From Limnoperna fortunei (taxonomy: Eukaryota; Mollusca; Bivalvia; Mytilida; Modiolidae), in the NCBI GenBank assembly GCA_944474755.1, contig OX104124.1, positions 21,674,452 to 21,738,451 on the forward strand: a stretch of 64,000 nt of DNA, given 5' to 3'. A program made the position numbers and the translations under genes. Each line of letters starts with the position of its first letter. Position 1 is the first letter of the stretch. The notes under the pieces are model-generated. The model did no database searches and was not told the origin of the DNA. It saw only the letters and a list, made by a program, of their open reading frames with translations. Shown piece after piece: positions 48,013 through 62,200 of this stretch.

Positions 48013-48090
48013 ATGGCGGCTATGTTGTGTCTTGTTTTATGTATAGTCTGTATGATAGGTTATTCACGATCTGCTTACTGTGGTGGTAAG
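48013..48090 (+). CDS. C45-like gene exon 1: signal peptide
   Basis: ATG at 48013 opens 26 codons starting 'MAAMLCLVLCIVCMIG', a clear hydrophobic signal, ending 'SAYCGGK'. The donor is 'ggtaag|gtacgg'. Using the upstream 'gtggtg|gtaagg' would put exon 2 out of frame (TGA at once), so the downstream site is chosen. Confidence 0.82.
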
Positions 48091-50206
48091 GTACGGCTTA
48101 AATTATTATGCTTATAACGTTCGTATGGTATATTGCTAAAGTAATTCATGATCTGCTTATAACAGTGGTAAGGTATGTCACTAAAGTATTCACGATCTGC
48201 TTACTTTAGTGGAATAGTATGTCTCCAAACGTCCTCAGGATCGGTTTAATGCAGTGTAAAGGTCTCTAGTGTTATTCACGATCTGCTTAGAGCAGCGGTA
48301 AGATACGTCTCTAAAGTTATTCACGATCTGCTTACAGCAGTGGTGAGATACGTCTCTAAAGTTATTCACAATTTGCTTAGAGTAGTGGTGAGATACGTCT
48401 CTAAAGTTTTTTATGATCTTCTTACAGCAGTGGTGAGATACGCCCCTAAAGTTATTCACGATCGGCATAGAGCAGTGGTAAGATACGTCTCTAAAGTTAT
48501 TCATGATCTGCATACAGCAGTGGTGAGATACATCTCTAAAGTTACTCACGATCTGCTTAAATCTGTGGTAAGATACGTCTCTAAAGTTTTTCATAGTCCG
48601 CTTACAGCAGTGGTGAGATACGTCTCTAAAGTTTTTCATGATCCGCTTACAGCACTGGTGAGATACGTCCCTAAAGTTATTCAGGATCGGCCTAGAGCCG
48701 TGGTAAGATACGTCTCTAAATTTATTCATGATCCGCTTACAGCAGTGGTAAGATACGTTTCTAAAGTTATTTATGATCCGCTTACAGCAGTTTGAAGATA
48801 CTTCCCTAAAGTTATTAACGATCGGCTTAGAGAACAGTGGTAAGATACGTCTCTAAAGTTATGCATGATCCGCTTACAGCAGTAATGAGATACGTCCCTT
48901 AAGTTATTCACGATCGGTTTAGAGCAGTGGTAAGATACGTCTCTAAAGTTATTCATGATCCGCTAACAGCAGTTGTGAGATGCGTCTCTAAAGTTATTTA
49001 CGATCTGCTTAAATCAGTGGTGAGATACGTCTCTAAAGTTTTTCATGATCCGCTTACAGCACTGGTGAGATACGTCCTTAAAGTTATTCACGATCGGCTT
49101 AGAGCCGTGGTAAGATACGTCTCTAAATTTTTTCATGATCCGCTTACAGCAGTGGTAAGATACGTTTCTAAAGTTATTCATGATCCGCTTACAGCAGTTT
49201 GAAGATACTTCCCTAAAGTTATTCACGATCGGCTTAGAGAACAGTGATAAGATACGTCTCTAAAGTGTTTCAGGATCCGCTTACAGCAGTGTTGAGATAC
49301 GTCCCTTAAGTTATTCACGATCGGTTTAGAGCAGTGGTAAGATACGTCTCCTAAGTTATTCATGATCCGCTAACAGCAGTTGTGAGATGCGTCTCTAAAG
49401 TTATTTACGATCTGCTTAAATCAGTGGTAAGATACGTCTCTAAAGTTTTTATAGTCCGCTTACAGCAGTGGTGAGATACGTCGCTAAATTTTTTCATGAT
49501 CCGCTTACATCACTGGTGAGATACGTACGTCCCTTAAGTTATTCACGGTCCACTTACATCAGTGGTGAGATAAGTCTCTAAAGTTATTCATGATCCGCAT
49601 ACATCAGTGGGAAGATACGTCTCTAAAGTTTTTCATGATCCGCTTACAGCACTGGTGAGATACGTCTCTAAAGTTATTCAGGATCTAGTTAAAAAACAAT
49701 CATATAAAAAAATTATAAAAATTATATTTTAATGTAGTGATCCCCTTAGGTTTGCAGAACCTGTCTAACACGATCCCGTTTTGTTTGCTGATAATTATTC
49801 CCACAAAAACCAAACAAGACGCTTAAATCTCTTAAAAGTTCCCTTCTTCTGGAAATAATAAATAATAAAAAATCTGTAAATATAAGCAATGTTTCACTAA
49901 CAACAAAATGGCTTGAGACAAATAAAATTCCAACAAAAAGATAAGTGTTTCTAAATTATTTTAGCCTGATCCCAATGCTCAACCGAACAACAACCCCATC
50001 TACACTGCACCACCGACTAAGATTAAGTCTGTTGTCAACGGACACTTGTACACTGTAGGACAGCCCGGAGTTAACCAGTTTTACATAGTGCATGTATATG
50101 GTAAGTAATTAATCCCATTTGTAAATATAATTAAAACAAAAAACAGTAAAAAGTGTGTATACTTTAACAATTGGATTATTTGCTCATCGGACCTCCTTAT
50201 GATCTT

Positions 50207-50284
<78 letters not shown>

Positions 50285-53200
50285 AAATCGAACTGGACGC
50301 AAAGCAAAAATCCAACCAATCAATCAATACAATTAAAACCGTAAAGCCCGGATAAAAACGGATACGTAATTACAAGTTCGTAGCTGAATTTGTTTCAAAT
50401 AAAACTACATTGTTAGTCTGATACAAAATTGTTAACCTTTGAGACAGAAGGGTCGGAGTAGAACACCATCTACTGTTGACCATTCATGTTTTCGGACATG
50501 ATGTGCTCGAGTCTTACCTTACTTGATAGCCATTTTTTCCGTCGAAGGTCGGGGTGTCTTTTCAGGGTACTCTCGTTCCCCCTCGAACCCTCCCCCAGCC
50601 CACCCCTATCAAATCAACGTTAAATATTGTCAGTCAGTAAGTAAAACATTTGTGAAAACTTATACTGAAGCATTCATTAAGCAATATTTTCTTACAGGAA
50701 CGCCATATGAAATGGGAAAAGCACATGGCCAGCTTATGAACACGCAAGCTGTTAATTTTATTAATAACGTCTGGCAATATCTGGAGCAACAAGTGGTAAG
50801 TATTGCTATGTAGAGGGTTTAGAAAACCTCACGAAAAGTGATCATTAAATTTTAAATCAATTTCAAGAAGTCACGCCTTTATCTGCAAATATGGAAAACC
50901 CGCGAAAAACCAACAAATAAATATGACAACCTCGGGAAATGTAAGCAGGTGAATAGATTATTGTAGGTACTATTAACCGGAGAACAGAACATTAGTAATA
51001 AAATTTATGTGAAAAGAAGTATGAGAAGTATAATGAAATGAAATATTATTGACCTATTTAATAATATACAATTAATGACTTTAGATGAGGTTAATATCAT
51101 GATTTAGCGACCCATGAGATCAGATTACAGAGGCCAGCGGCCGAGGTGATTATAGTTCTCGAGGGCTGATAAATCATGATATTAACTGAAATCTAAAGTT
51201 ATCAATTGTTTCATTATATGACACAGACAACAAAAACATTTTTTTCAAAAGTATTATTTTATCAACAAAGAACGATAACAATAAATGTTAAAATTAGACA
51301 AATTTTTGTTCTTCTCATTTAATGTTAAAATTAAAAGTGAATTTGAAAGTAATTGAAAACTGGCAATTACTAAAAATCTTACTTGTTGTCGTTGTTGACG
51401 CAGCCATTTTCCACAACATGTGAGCACGTGAATGTGAGCGAATTTATGATTGGCTTAAAACAAGTGAATCCGAAAATATCGACAAATCAAAAGAAGGCTT
51501 TCAAAAAATATGTACGGATTTCCCTGATACTATATTTAGATACACGTTGAAGCTTACACAAGTAATGATCACTTGGCGTGCATAATTGCGCAGTGATTAT
51601 CATATTTTGCAATAATACGTTAAATACCCTTTGAACCCATGAAAATATAAGTTATTAAGTCATATAATAATAATTATAGATACAGCTTAGATTTTCTGCC
51701 CTTTAATTGCGAACAGTCTTAAGGTTGTTGTGTTCCCAAGGCCTAAGCTGTTTCAGAAATATTTTTGCTTTGAGAGACTTTGGCGAGTCTTCATCAGACG
51801 AAATGCGCGCTGGGGTAGTTATATATTATTACATGGGTAACTTGATGACATTATTTGAATTGTAGATTGACGCAATCAATAGTACAGTACATATATTTAA
51901 ACCCTGGTTTTTGAAAGATGTCGCTGACTTCGGGTAAGTAAAGCTGTTAGTTGTTCTCGCCTCCGCTATGCAGTACACAGAATATACTTATTATATGCAG
52001 CCTGATAGTACGCTGGAATTTGTTTCCTGGTGTGTGTGCAAATAGAAATAAGTAAGAATCAAAACTGCAAATTTAAATAGCAGTCGTAACCGTTAATGTA
52101 ATAAATTAAAGAATCAACTGCTGGGACCATACTGGGTGGGTTCCCAGTGTTCGTCACACAGAACGGCCCAGCGCGTCCCCGGATGGCGGATAGGGGAGAC
52201 CCTCTCGTTGGGGGTTGTCAGGTCATAATACGGAAAGCCTGACCGCAGACCGTAGTGGGTAACGTGTTTGGAGAATGCCACGCTCCTTGCACGATAAAGA
52301 CCCCTTTTGTAGATTTCGAAAAAGAGTAGGCTCATTGTAGCCGCTACAAAAGGCTAAATTTTACGTAAGGCAAACTGCGCTTAACCCGTCAAGTAAGAAA
52401 GCAGATAATCTGTAGCAACAGTGTCAGGTCCGTGGCAAAATTTATATGTGCATCATATTTACTTATAATATAAATGTGTTAGAATTACGTTTTGTTTTAT
52501 TATAAGATATGAATAGAGTATCCAATTTCCCGCATTTCAGAAACCTAAGTAAATCACATGTCAAAATAATCGTTTATTCTAATATAACATCCTATTTACG
52601 CCATTTAATATATTACCCGATACATTATGTTTTGTCAAAGCTCTAGCGTCTAAAAGTGTCCTAAATCTTATTTTTGCAGTAGCTTTTTGTGGTTCGTATC
52701 TTTTGCAAAGCATTATTGAACCAACGTTAAGCAATATAACAGCAGCTGTTTTAGCACATAAGGCTGCAAAAGACCTCCCATGTAGATGAATATATAGTGC
52801 ATCTGTTTTTTTTAATATTATAGTTATCCACGAAAGTGCCTGGTTTTGTTGTGTAATTCTTAAATAACTGTATAAATATACATTGTTATATCGTGAAATA
52901 GTTTTACCATACAACACCTTAAAACGAGTATTAATACATAAACAATATAAGGGGAGTTATATGGAAACTGTAAACACCATGTCGTGTACTATTGGATGAA
53001 CAAATCGACAAAATTGATGTGTATTTTGCATTTATCATTTAATGGTCCTAAATATTCGCTATCGCTTGGTATAAAATAATCGAAATAAAGGCAACACGTG
53101 TGAAAATAAGTACAACACCGTACCCCAAATGAATTATTTCATAATTGTCAATCGCGGGTCGCGGGTTATTTCCCGCCAAAATGTCAGTTGTACAGAATCA

Positions 53201-56200
53201 TCTGCCGTTCATCAAGTTTAGGATTAACTCTTAAAATTTGACAAATAATTATGGTCTGTTTAATGAATATAGTATTCATTTCTTGTCTATATTTGTATAT
53301 ACTACAAATTGTCGAGGTGTTATATTGTACTATAATAGTAATTAATTTAGGAAATAAATTATATTATTGCTAAATTATCAAACATTTTATGTATATGACA
53401 TTTTTAGACTAAAGGAAGCATTGGATATAGAAATAGACATAACACAACGTTTCACTGGATCATACTTTCTAGAAGAGGCCAAAGGTCTATCAGATGGGTC
53501 CGGTGTTGATTTAAAGGTAAAATTTAAATTTGGCAAAACCATTCCTGTCACTTTTTTCTGTAAACATATTTTATTGTCTTAATGGATGAGACAAAAGTCT
53601 TCATACTTACGAAGTCTTCATATTGACAAAATTACACATAGACAATATATTACAGATTCAGTTATTTGTAACAAATATTAAGGACGCATGATAATACGGA
53701 AAACACGTGTTGATAAAAAAAAGTATAAATATGTATGACAGGGGCAGGTTGTATGTGCTCAAGTACTGTATGTGTTCAGGAGTATATTGCGTGTGCTGTT
53801 GACAGGGAGACAAGTGGTATTTGTGAAACCAAAGTAGTTGGTAAGAGTTCAGTCAACAATGATTAGCTTTCCTAAAAAGCTAGCCGTCTCTAAGCTTTAT
53901 TTTTCGTGGACAAAAATACGTACTGTTTTTTAATGTTATTATGTATTGTTATTATTAACATCACTTTACATAAGTACACAATGTTTAGATAGCCAAATCA
54001 GGCAACCGCAAAATATAGGTCAGAGTCAGCATATGAAGCATGCACTATGCTAAGCATCTCTAGATGCATCATTCTACGCGGTAAGATAGTTGATGTGAAC
54101 CTTGTCAGTAAGCAGGAAAAGATTAAAATTGTTCTCCTTTTCTCACTTGTTTTTCCGTTTTTCTCCGTTTAAGTTTTATGATACACATTTTATGATAAAC
54201 ATAAACAAATCAATGCGACATTCCTTTTAAAACAGTTAAATTCCCATTATCTTGCATATTTTTTTCTTTTTTTTATCGTAACCGATTCGTGATCGCTCGG
54301 CTTTTCTCGAGTGGCAACGAACGGCGATCGGCCTATTATTATTGCTACCGCAATGTTATGCGGGTTTTCATCACTAACTTAGCTCTGCTTATTTGTTGAG
54401 TATTTTAAGTTTGGTTTGTACTAGCAGGAATGATATATGGGCTTGAGATAATGGAAGGTAGGCAATATGAAATAGAACAACTAGAAAAGATGCAGAGGAA
54501 AATCTTGAGGCCTTCCAAACAAAACCTCAAATACTGCAGTTTACCTATTGGTTGGTGCAATTCCAATACAGATGTATATAGATCTTAATAATATACGGTC
54601 ACTCCTTAAGAATATAATCAGATGTCCATCATCAGCAGAGTATAATATCTTAATTAGACAACATTGCTTCAACAGAAATAGCAACTAAAAAAGATGCAGA
54701 GGAAAATCTTGAGGCCTTCCAAACAAAACCTCAAATACTGCAGTTTACCTATTCGTTGGTGCAATTCCAATACAGATGTATATAGATCTTAATAATATAC
54801 TGTCACTCCTTAGGAATATAATCAGATGCCCATCATCAGCAGAGTATAATATCTTAATTAGACAACATTGCTTCAACAGAAATAGCAACGAACTTTTTAC
54901 AGAAAGGGCTGAACTAGTTTTAGAGAAATATGGAATGGAGACAATACCTTAACCTAATGAAAAACCCTAGATCAAAAAAAGGAGTGGAAAAAAGAAGTAA
55001 GGAAGGCACAAAAATTATACTGGTCTCAACAATGTGAGGAAGATATAGCTAAGAAGTCAACCCTTTAATACCTCCAATTACAGAAAAACCCGATGTCACA
55101 ACCACATAATATTTGGGAAGGCGCAGACAATGTACATAGAAAAATAAGAGCGGCAGAAGTCAAGATCTGTCGCGAACTGTATTCACGATATTACATAAAC
55201 AATTGTAATTATTTTTACTTGTGATTATTTTTTTAATTATGCCATATTATTATTGTTATATAATTTGTTTAGAACAGGGATGTTATGGTTTATTCTAGAA
55301 ATTAGTTGATTGTACTATTGTTTATCTGGAAGCTTCTGGAATTCACATGTTACTATTATTAGATAAGAAAGATTTAGAGAATTATAGAAACTACTTGAAA
55401 AAGAACTTTCTACAATATTCTTTATAAAATAGTATATAAGACATGGTTGTAACATTAATAGGAGTTCAAGTTTAAGTTTAAGTTCAAGTAATATAGTTGT
55501 AAGATTAGACAGTGACAATAGCAGTTATCCAATGTGGTATTGTTGAAAGTGAAAGTAGCTGTACATATTGTAAATAGAAGTTTGCAGTTAATAAAAGTGA
55601 GAAACCTGATTCCGTGTTAGTTTGGATTCGCCACAAGATCAGCTTGTAACTCAAACATACCTGTTTATTACAACAAGAAAAAAGTATGGAGATAGTTATA
55701 TCAAAACTATATGCTGCCTATGCGGAGATGAGCCAGATGATCTACAACATTTTATTCTCAAGTGTCCAAAGCTGGAAAACGTTCGGAGAAGGCATCTCCG
55801 ACATATCAAAAGCTACCTAGATAACCTCAGAAACGATGTTTACCAAGAGTTTGTCACCCAAAACAACCTACTTCAACTCATACTGGACTGTACAAACCAA
55901 CAGATGCCGTACCAGTAAGCTGAAAAAACAAGGTTATATAGAGCTGGAGGAACTAACCAGGAACATGTGCTATAACCTACATAACATATGGAAAGAATGA
56001 GACAGTTAAAAGAGGGGGTCAGGATTCCATAAATATATAAACTATGTATAATCCGATGCTTTTAGTGTTTTTAATAGAAAAAATGCAATAGTGATGATAC
56101 CCTTCTTGTATATATATCTATGAATTTTATTTTGACTCCACGCTTGACCAAGTGCATCTTATCGTTTTAACTCAAGCATCGTGTTTTAGCAGCTTTTATA

Positions 56201-59200
56201 GTTTTAGAAACCACTATACATGCCCTTTTTGATATCAGAAAGTAAAATTTTAGATTAACAATATTTAAACATTTTAGTGCATTTATGACTAGTGCCTGAT
56301 ATTTTACGTATAATGCTGCTTCTTGCCTTTTAGTGCTTTTAGTGCTTTTACGATAAAGTAGTAATTGTAGACTGAGTTTAATAACCCTACATTTAAATAA
56401 CTTATATGTGGATGCCTACCCATACACTGTACATAAATGTTCACCTTACTTCGTCAACTATTTGTATTCTCACTGTGACTATATGCACCATACACATGCA
56501 ATGATTTGCACCACATATATCTATCCAGAGGATAGAGTGCGCCGACTAACGGCGGTAGTTACCTGAACAAGACAAGGCAGTTGGCCAATCGGCAGCTGTC
56601 TCCCGATTTAGCCTATTATGATTGCTTCCGCCCTGTAATTATGCCGGGTTTTCATCCCTAACTTAGCTCTGCTTATTTGTTTTCCAATCGGCAACTATCT
56701 CCCGATTTAGCAGCCAATCAAGACACGGCATTGTTTATCTGTTACCCTTGAGATACGACTGGTTTCCGCTGTTTAGCTTTTGATTATTTATCCCGTCTCG
56801 CATGTATCCCGTCTCGCATGCGAGACGGGAACAAAGGTGTACGTATAAATGTCAATGCCTTATTTCAAACTGAGGCAGTTGATGGAGGCACTAGGTATGA
56901 AAGTGGAGAGCTTTTTGTGAGGTCGACAGAGCACCTATTATGTGGTCAACAGAGAGACATGTAGAAGTTGTAAACATAATTGAAGGCGACAGTGAGATAG
57001 GTAGTATTCAGATAACAGGACAGTGTGTTGTTGAATGCACGTGCTCTCAACGGCAGTCGTGTTTTTATCATAATCATTGACATTGACATCGTCTTTGAAA
57101 CGAAAAACTTGTCATCAGACAATGTACATTCATTGTGACATTCATTTAAAGAACACCATCGTTTATATTTATTTATTGTATGTATGTATGTATGTATGTA
57201 TGTATGTATGTATGTATGTATGTACACTGTAAAAAATGTGTTTAGAGTCTAAACATAAACCTAAACGCCCTTTCTGTTCTCACTTGAGCACATGTTTAAC
57301 CCTAAACATGTTTAGGTTTGCATTGATGTTTAGGGTTAGAACATGTTTAACCCTAAACATGTTTAGGTCTTAACTGGTGTTTAGATTGAGAACATGTTTA
57401 ACCCTAAACATGTTCTACTTGCAATTCCTGGGGTTTTCCTCCTGTATTCCCTGCTTCTATGTCAAACTAGTTTTTAATTTACAGACTGTTCAGCAAATTG
57501 TTTGAGGACTCTCATTTAATATTCTGAGAATTTACGATTACTCTTCATACAGATCCAACCATACTGTCTAATATTGTCAAAAATGCAACACAAACATTAA
57601 ATTAAGTCTAATATTTTATTTTTAAGTGTACATGTATAAGTTACTACAGTTGTTTTCAAGCATGTAAATTTCTGCAATAGACATGATCAATAGAACTAAT
57701 ATACATTGTATTAAAATTAAACAAAAGATTAAAAAAGAATTTATTCTATAAAAGAATGTATCAAAAACACCATGTATATATGCCATCATATATGAATTTT
57801 TAAGAATCAAACATGGGTAACAATGTCTTATTCATGCATGATCCCACAAATGACAAGTTTAACTGTATAATTAAACAATACTTTGAAGACAAATGATAAA
57901 AATTGAAAATCCAGACTTTGTTGGTGAACATATCACAAGAAAGTAAAACTGTCTAATTTAAATCTAATTCAAACAGAATCATGAAATGTTAACCTCTACC
58001 ACATACACATTTATTTACACATTAAAGGCTATTCCAGTATGGGATCAAAGAAAATTCGATCCATGGTGAGATTACAAATAATTAAATAAATTCCAAGCTG
58101 GTGCCCAATAACAAAATCAAGACAGTTGCTTTTTACCAGGCAAGCTCTTTAATACAATGAACATGGCAATATAACAATAAAGGTGAAAAACTATTTGTAC
58201 AGTTAACAAATCCTTGCACAAACTTTAAATGGGTAAAACGCAACTCATTAACATCCATTACAATATAAAAAGTGAGATTCACACATCATATCAAAAAGTT
58301 CATAATTGTGAAAATGTTACAGCAAGTATCAACCATACAGTAATAAAATATGGTAATAAATAATATTATTAATTGAATTTTTTTTCAGAAATTTGATTTC
58401 TGTAAACCCCATCACATGACATATTTTGAGGTTAATTCTTTAAAAAGGGCTGATAGAAAAGTGATAATGCAGTTATTTTTAAATTTCTTTAAATAATAAG
58501 AAATTCTCCTTTCGCAAATTTTTAACAGCCATTCAGAATTCATTTGTATCTATTTCCAGTTTTGAAAGTTGTTATCTTTGGTAGGTTTAAAATAATGGAG
58601 TGTTTTAAATTTCAAAAAAGTTCAATTTGTTGTATTTGTTTATAGAATTAATATATATTTTAAATCAACAGTTTTCATATTTTTAGCTGATTTTGAAATT
58701 TTGGTTCATAAGACAACAAACCATCAAAACAATAGTATCAAAAGAAACATTTAACTAAATTTCTTAACAATATATATACAGATAAAAACTTGCAATTAAT
58801 AATATATGTATAATAACTGTAGCATTTAAATATGGTCTATACGAAAAATATTGACCTAATTTAAAGTCAAAACTTGTATGTTGTACATTACTCAAGTTCA
58901 GCGCCATTGTTGTCCTCCTCACTTTTGTCAGATGCTTGTTCTATTGTTTTAAACTTTATCAAGTTAGGAACTCTATGGAAATGTGAACAGTCTTTCAGTA
59001 GTGCGATTTGTAGAACTCTAATAGCTGGCAGCACTTAGGACAAGAGAGATCCAGAAAGAACAAAAGTATAAGATCTTCTATGCCTTTTTTGTTTTTTATT
59101 TTGATTCAATACACATAAATGGTGTTATTTTTGTGTCTGTTTCTTACAATCGCAAGACAAGAAGTTGTCGTCTTCACAGTGCTTGGGTTAGGTGCCTAAA

Positions 59201-62200
59201 AAAGAATAAAAAGATTTAAAACATACAAAATAAGCCAGATACATAAAAAAACTAAAAAAAACATGCAAGCAAACTTTTATCAGCAACTTTGTTTTTATCC
59301 TTGAGCAAAATATTAATGATATTTACAGAAAAAAAGAATACAAACATTTTTACTCCATTTTCAAGGCATGTACCTTGTATTGCAGTAACTTACAAAGAAT
59401 CAACTGAATCTAACAAATTGAGATGTATTTTAAGTATTAGGACATCAGTGTGTGTACAGACTGACTGACAAATAGACAGACCAACACTTTTTTCCAAACT
59501 GAGAAAAAAAATATAAATTTGGTCATATACTGATCCTATTGAAAAAGAATTTAACATAAGGAGGGAGACTAATGAGAGGAAATATTGTTACAAATAAAAA
59601 CAAAAAAGAACCATTCTTACTTGCACTTCTGTATTAAATTAATGGAAAATCTTTTTTCTTGTATTTATTTCTTGCTTCAACAGTCTCAAAATCTCTTCAT
59701 GCTGATGAATTCTTTGTCCCCAGCCTGTAAAAATATATGAAATCTAAAACGAGTACAATTTAAACACTAAAAACTTGTTTTCATTCTTTATCAACGTTTC
59801 AATAATCATCCCATATCTTGTTTTACTATGCAAGAAATGTAAATTTATATTTTTTAAATAAGCCTGTAAAAAGAATAGGCTTAAAAAACAAAATGTATTA
59901 TATAAGATAAAATCAGTTCTATCAATGTCATGAATGTACTGTAAACGGAAGCTACACACATTATCTAATAAAACATGACATACATAATAACATTTTTTCT
60001 TCAAGTCAAATGACTGAATGTATTTGAGCAAATGCACTTGTGTGTGTAAAAGTAGCAAAATCATGCAGAAGTGTACAATTTTACAGTGATATATATATGC
60101 ACATAAAACATCTACCGATGCTGAATATAGCTGAAATATTGCTTGCTGGACGATCAGCCATGCTCATGCGGTGTTGTGTGCAGTGAATTTTTAAATACGG
60201 TGCATGTTCTTGTCATACATACATATTGCTTTTTGTTGCGTTATGTGGTATTATACATTCATTTCGTGTAATGCAAGCCGATAAGTTGCCGGGGCACATG
60301 TCATGATGTTATAGTTTGTTTCAATGACATTCAGATTCTGACAGCATTTATTTGATAATACAAACCTTCTAAGGCAGTAATCGATGAAGTACTGAAGGAA
60401 TTCTCTGCACAAAGCTGGATTGTTTCCGGCGCTGAAGTTTCATCACGGATTTTGTCTATAATTCATTTTGGCGGCTACTTTCAAACAAAGAAAACTATTG
60501 CGCCATCTATCGGGAGATAACTCGACACTTTTTCTGGATCGTGCAATTTTAATTTTTTATGCAGGATCGTATAAATATAATCCCTGATTTATACATAAGT
60601 GTAGAAATTAAAATGTTTGTGCGTGTTCTGGTTGATACGACTGGGACTAATATAGGCAATCTAATTAAAATGAAATCTTTACTGACTTGCTCCCCCTTTT
60701 TGTTATTGTCATTGTGGGTTAATTTTAATTAGATTGAGGTTCTTGGATACTTAATATGGACAAAACTTGACATATCGCCAGTAGCGGGTTTAAAAGGAAA
60801 GGGGGCACGTAACGTTGTGAAACAGAAAGAGGGAATTGGGGGGGGGGGGGGGGGTCCACTACCGGGACCCAACCCATCTCTTTAGGAATGAGATATTTCA
60901 AACGTAGATATCTATTCTGCCTATAGAAACAATAAAAGACTTACACACATGAGTAAAGTTAATCAAAGAATGTTTACCTATAAATTTACAAGACATCATA
61001 TGTGTGTAATTCATTATGTTTTAAACCTAAACATGTTTAGGAGGAACATCACACTTTAACATGTTTAATGTAAAATGGAAATTATGTGTTCTAACTCTAA
61101 ACATGTACCAAACTTAGGTGTTCTAACTCTAAACATGTTTAAAATCCTAAATATGTTTAGAGTCAAACGTTTAGGGATAGAACATAATCCTAAACACGTT
61201 TAGACTTAAACATGTTCTATTGACGTTCCAAGTCTAAACGCCATTTTTACAGTGTATGTATGTATGTATGTATGTATGTATGTATGTATGTATGTATGTA
61301 TGTATGTATGTATTTATTTATTTATATTTTTTATTTATTTATTTATTTATTTATTTATCAGAAATTACTTCGAATCCATATGATTGGAGAGCTGACGTAA
61401 GTAAACGTAATACGGTCTTTTGATGAAAACGAGGTCTTGTGCCAAGCGAACTAAAATTACTTTGGTTTTTGCGCCTGATTCTATGGCACGACGCACATAA
61501 TTGCATAGTGTGTCCAGATGGTGTTTTGGGAATGTGGAGGGGGATGTCGGTTACAATATGAAAAACCTAGCTAAAATATTGCTCGTTGTTCAATTAACCA
61601 GTAAATCAATCTACATTACGGTTATTACTTTCGACAATAATGTTTTTTTTTTTGTTGAAAAAAGACTGGTAACATGTTTGGTCTGGTATTCTTATGATGT
61701 AGATTAGTGGCACAAAAATACATTTTTCCAGTGTTTTTTTTTTCAGAGGCGAACAAAAGTTGGGATAAGAACTACACATTACCCTGAGACCTCATTGTTT
61801 ATTGTAAAGCGATTACTTTTAATATAGACATGAAATGCTGAAAATGAAACTGGTGCACGCAAGAAAGTTACATTGGGAAAATATTGCATATGAGAACCCG
61901 GGTCTGATATCCCCTGATTTCAACTGCATCTTGTGCAAAAATCCCGTGTGCACTTTACCTCTTCTTCATTATCAACAAAGGCAACTGTTCGTAGACTTTG
62001 GAGACACAGAGGAATTCGATGAAAATCTTATATTCATTTTTTGTTGCAAAATAATAAATATCCTAATTTTCGGAAGTATATAATAAAAAGATAAATATAT
62101 GTGTTGATATGGGGTCTCGATATTCATAATGCCCGATATGGATTAATCCATATATTACTCTATAATTATCTCCCTTTTAACGCCGAATTTTAAAATAAGA

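Larger units (their letters stand above)
57225..61254. mobile_element. 4.03-kb DNA transposon with CACTG termini
   Basis: Left end 'cactgtaaaaaatgtgttta', right end (reverse complement) 'cactgtaaaaatggcgttta', each at the border of one (TATG)n tract, with TA on both sides as a possible 2-bp target duplication. Both ends carry several subterminal copies of the palindrome 'taaacatgttta' (57,240-57,415 and 61,025-61,215), probable transposase-binding sites. The interior is AT-rich with no long transposase ORF. The CMC/CACTA-like group is possible from the termini, but TIR length and TSD do not prove it. Confidence 0.8.

Noticed and set aside
48013..48085. Use of the first 'gtaagg' donor for exon 1 of the C45-like gene
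   Set aside because: It would give phase 1 and an immediate TGA in exon 2, whereas the donor 5 bp downstream keeps the frame.
48235..49226. Open frames with 15-residue repeats on both strands ('VVRYVSKVIHDPLTA', 'NNFRDVSHHCCKRIM')
   Set aside because: By-product of the 45-bp minisatellite; both strands are open, no start or domain.
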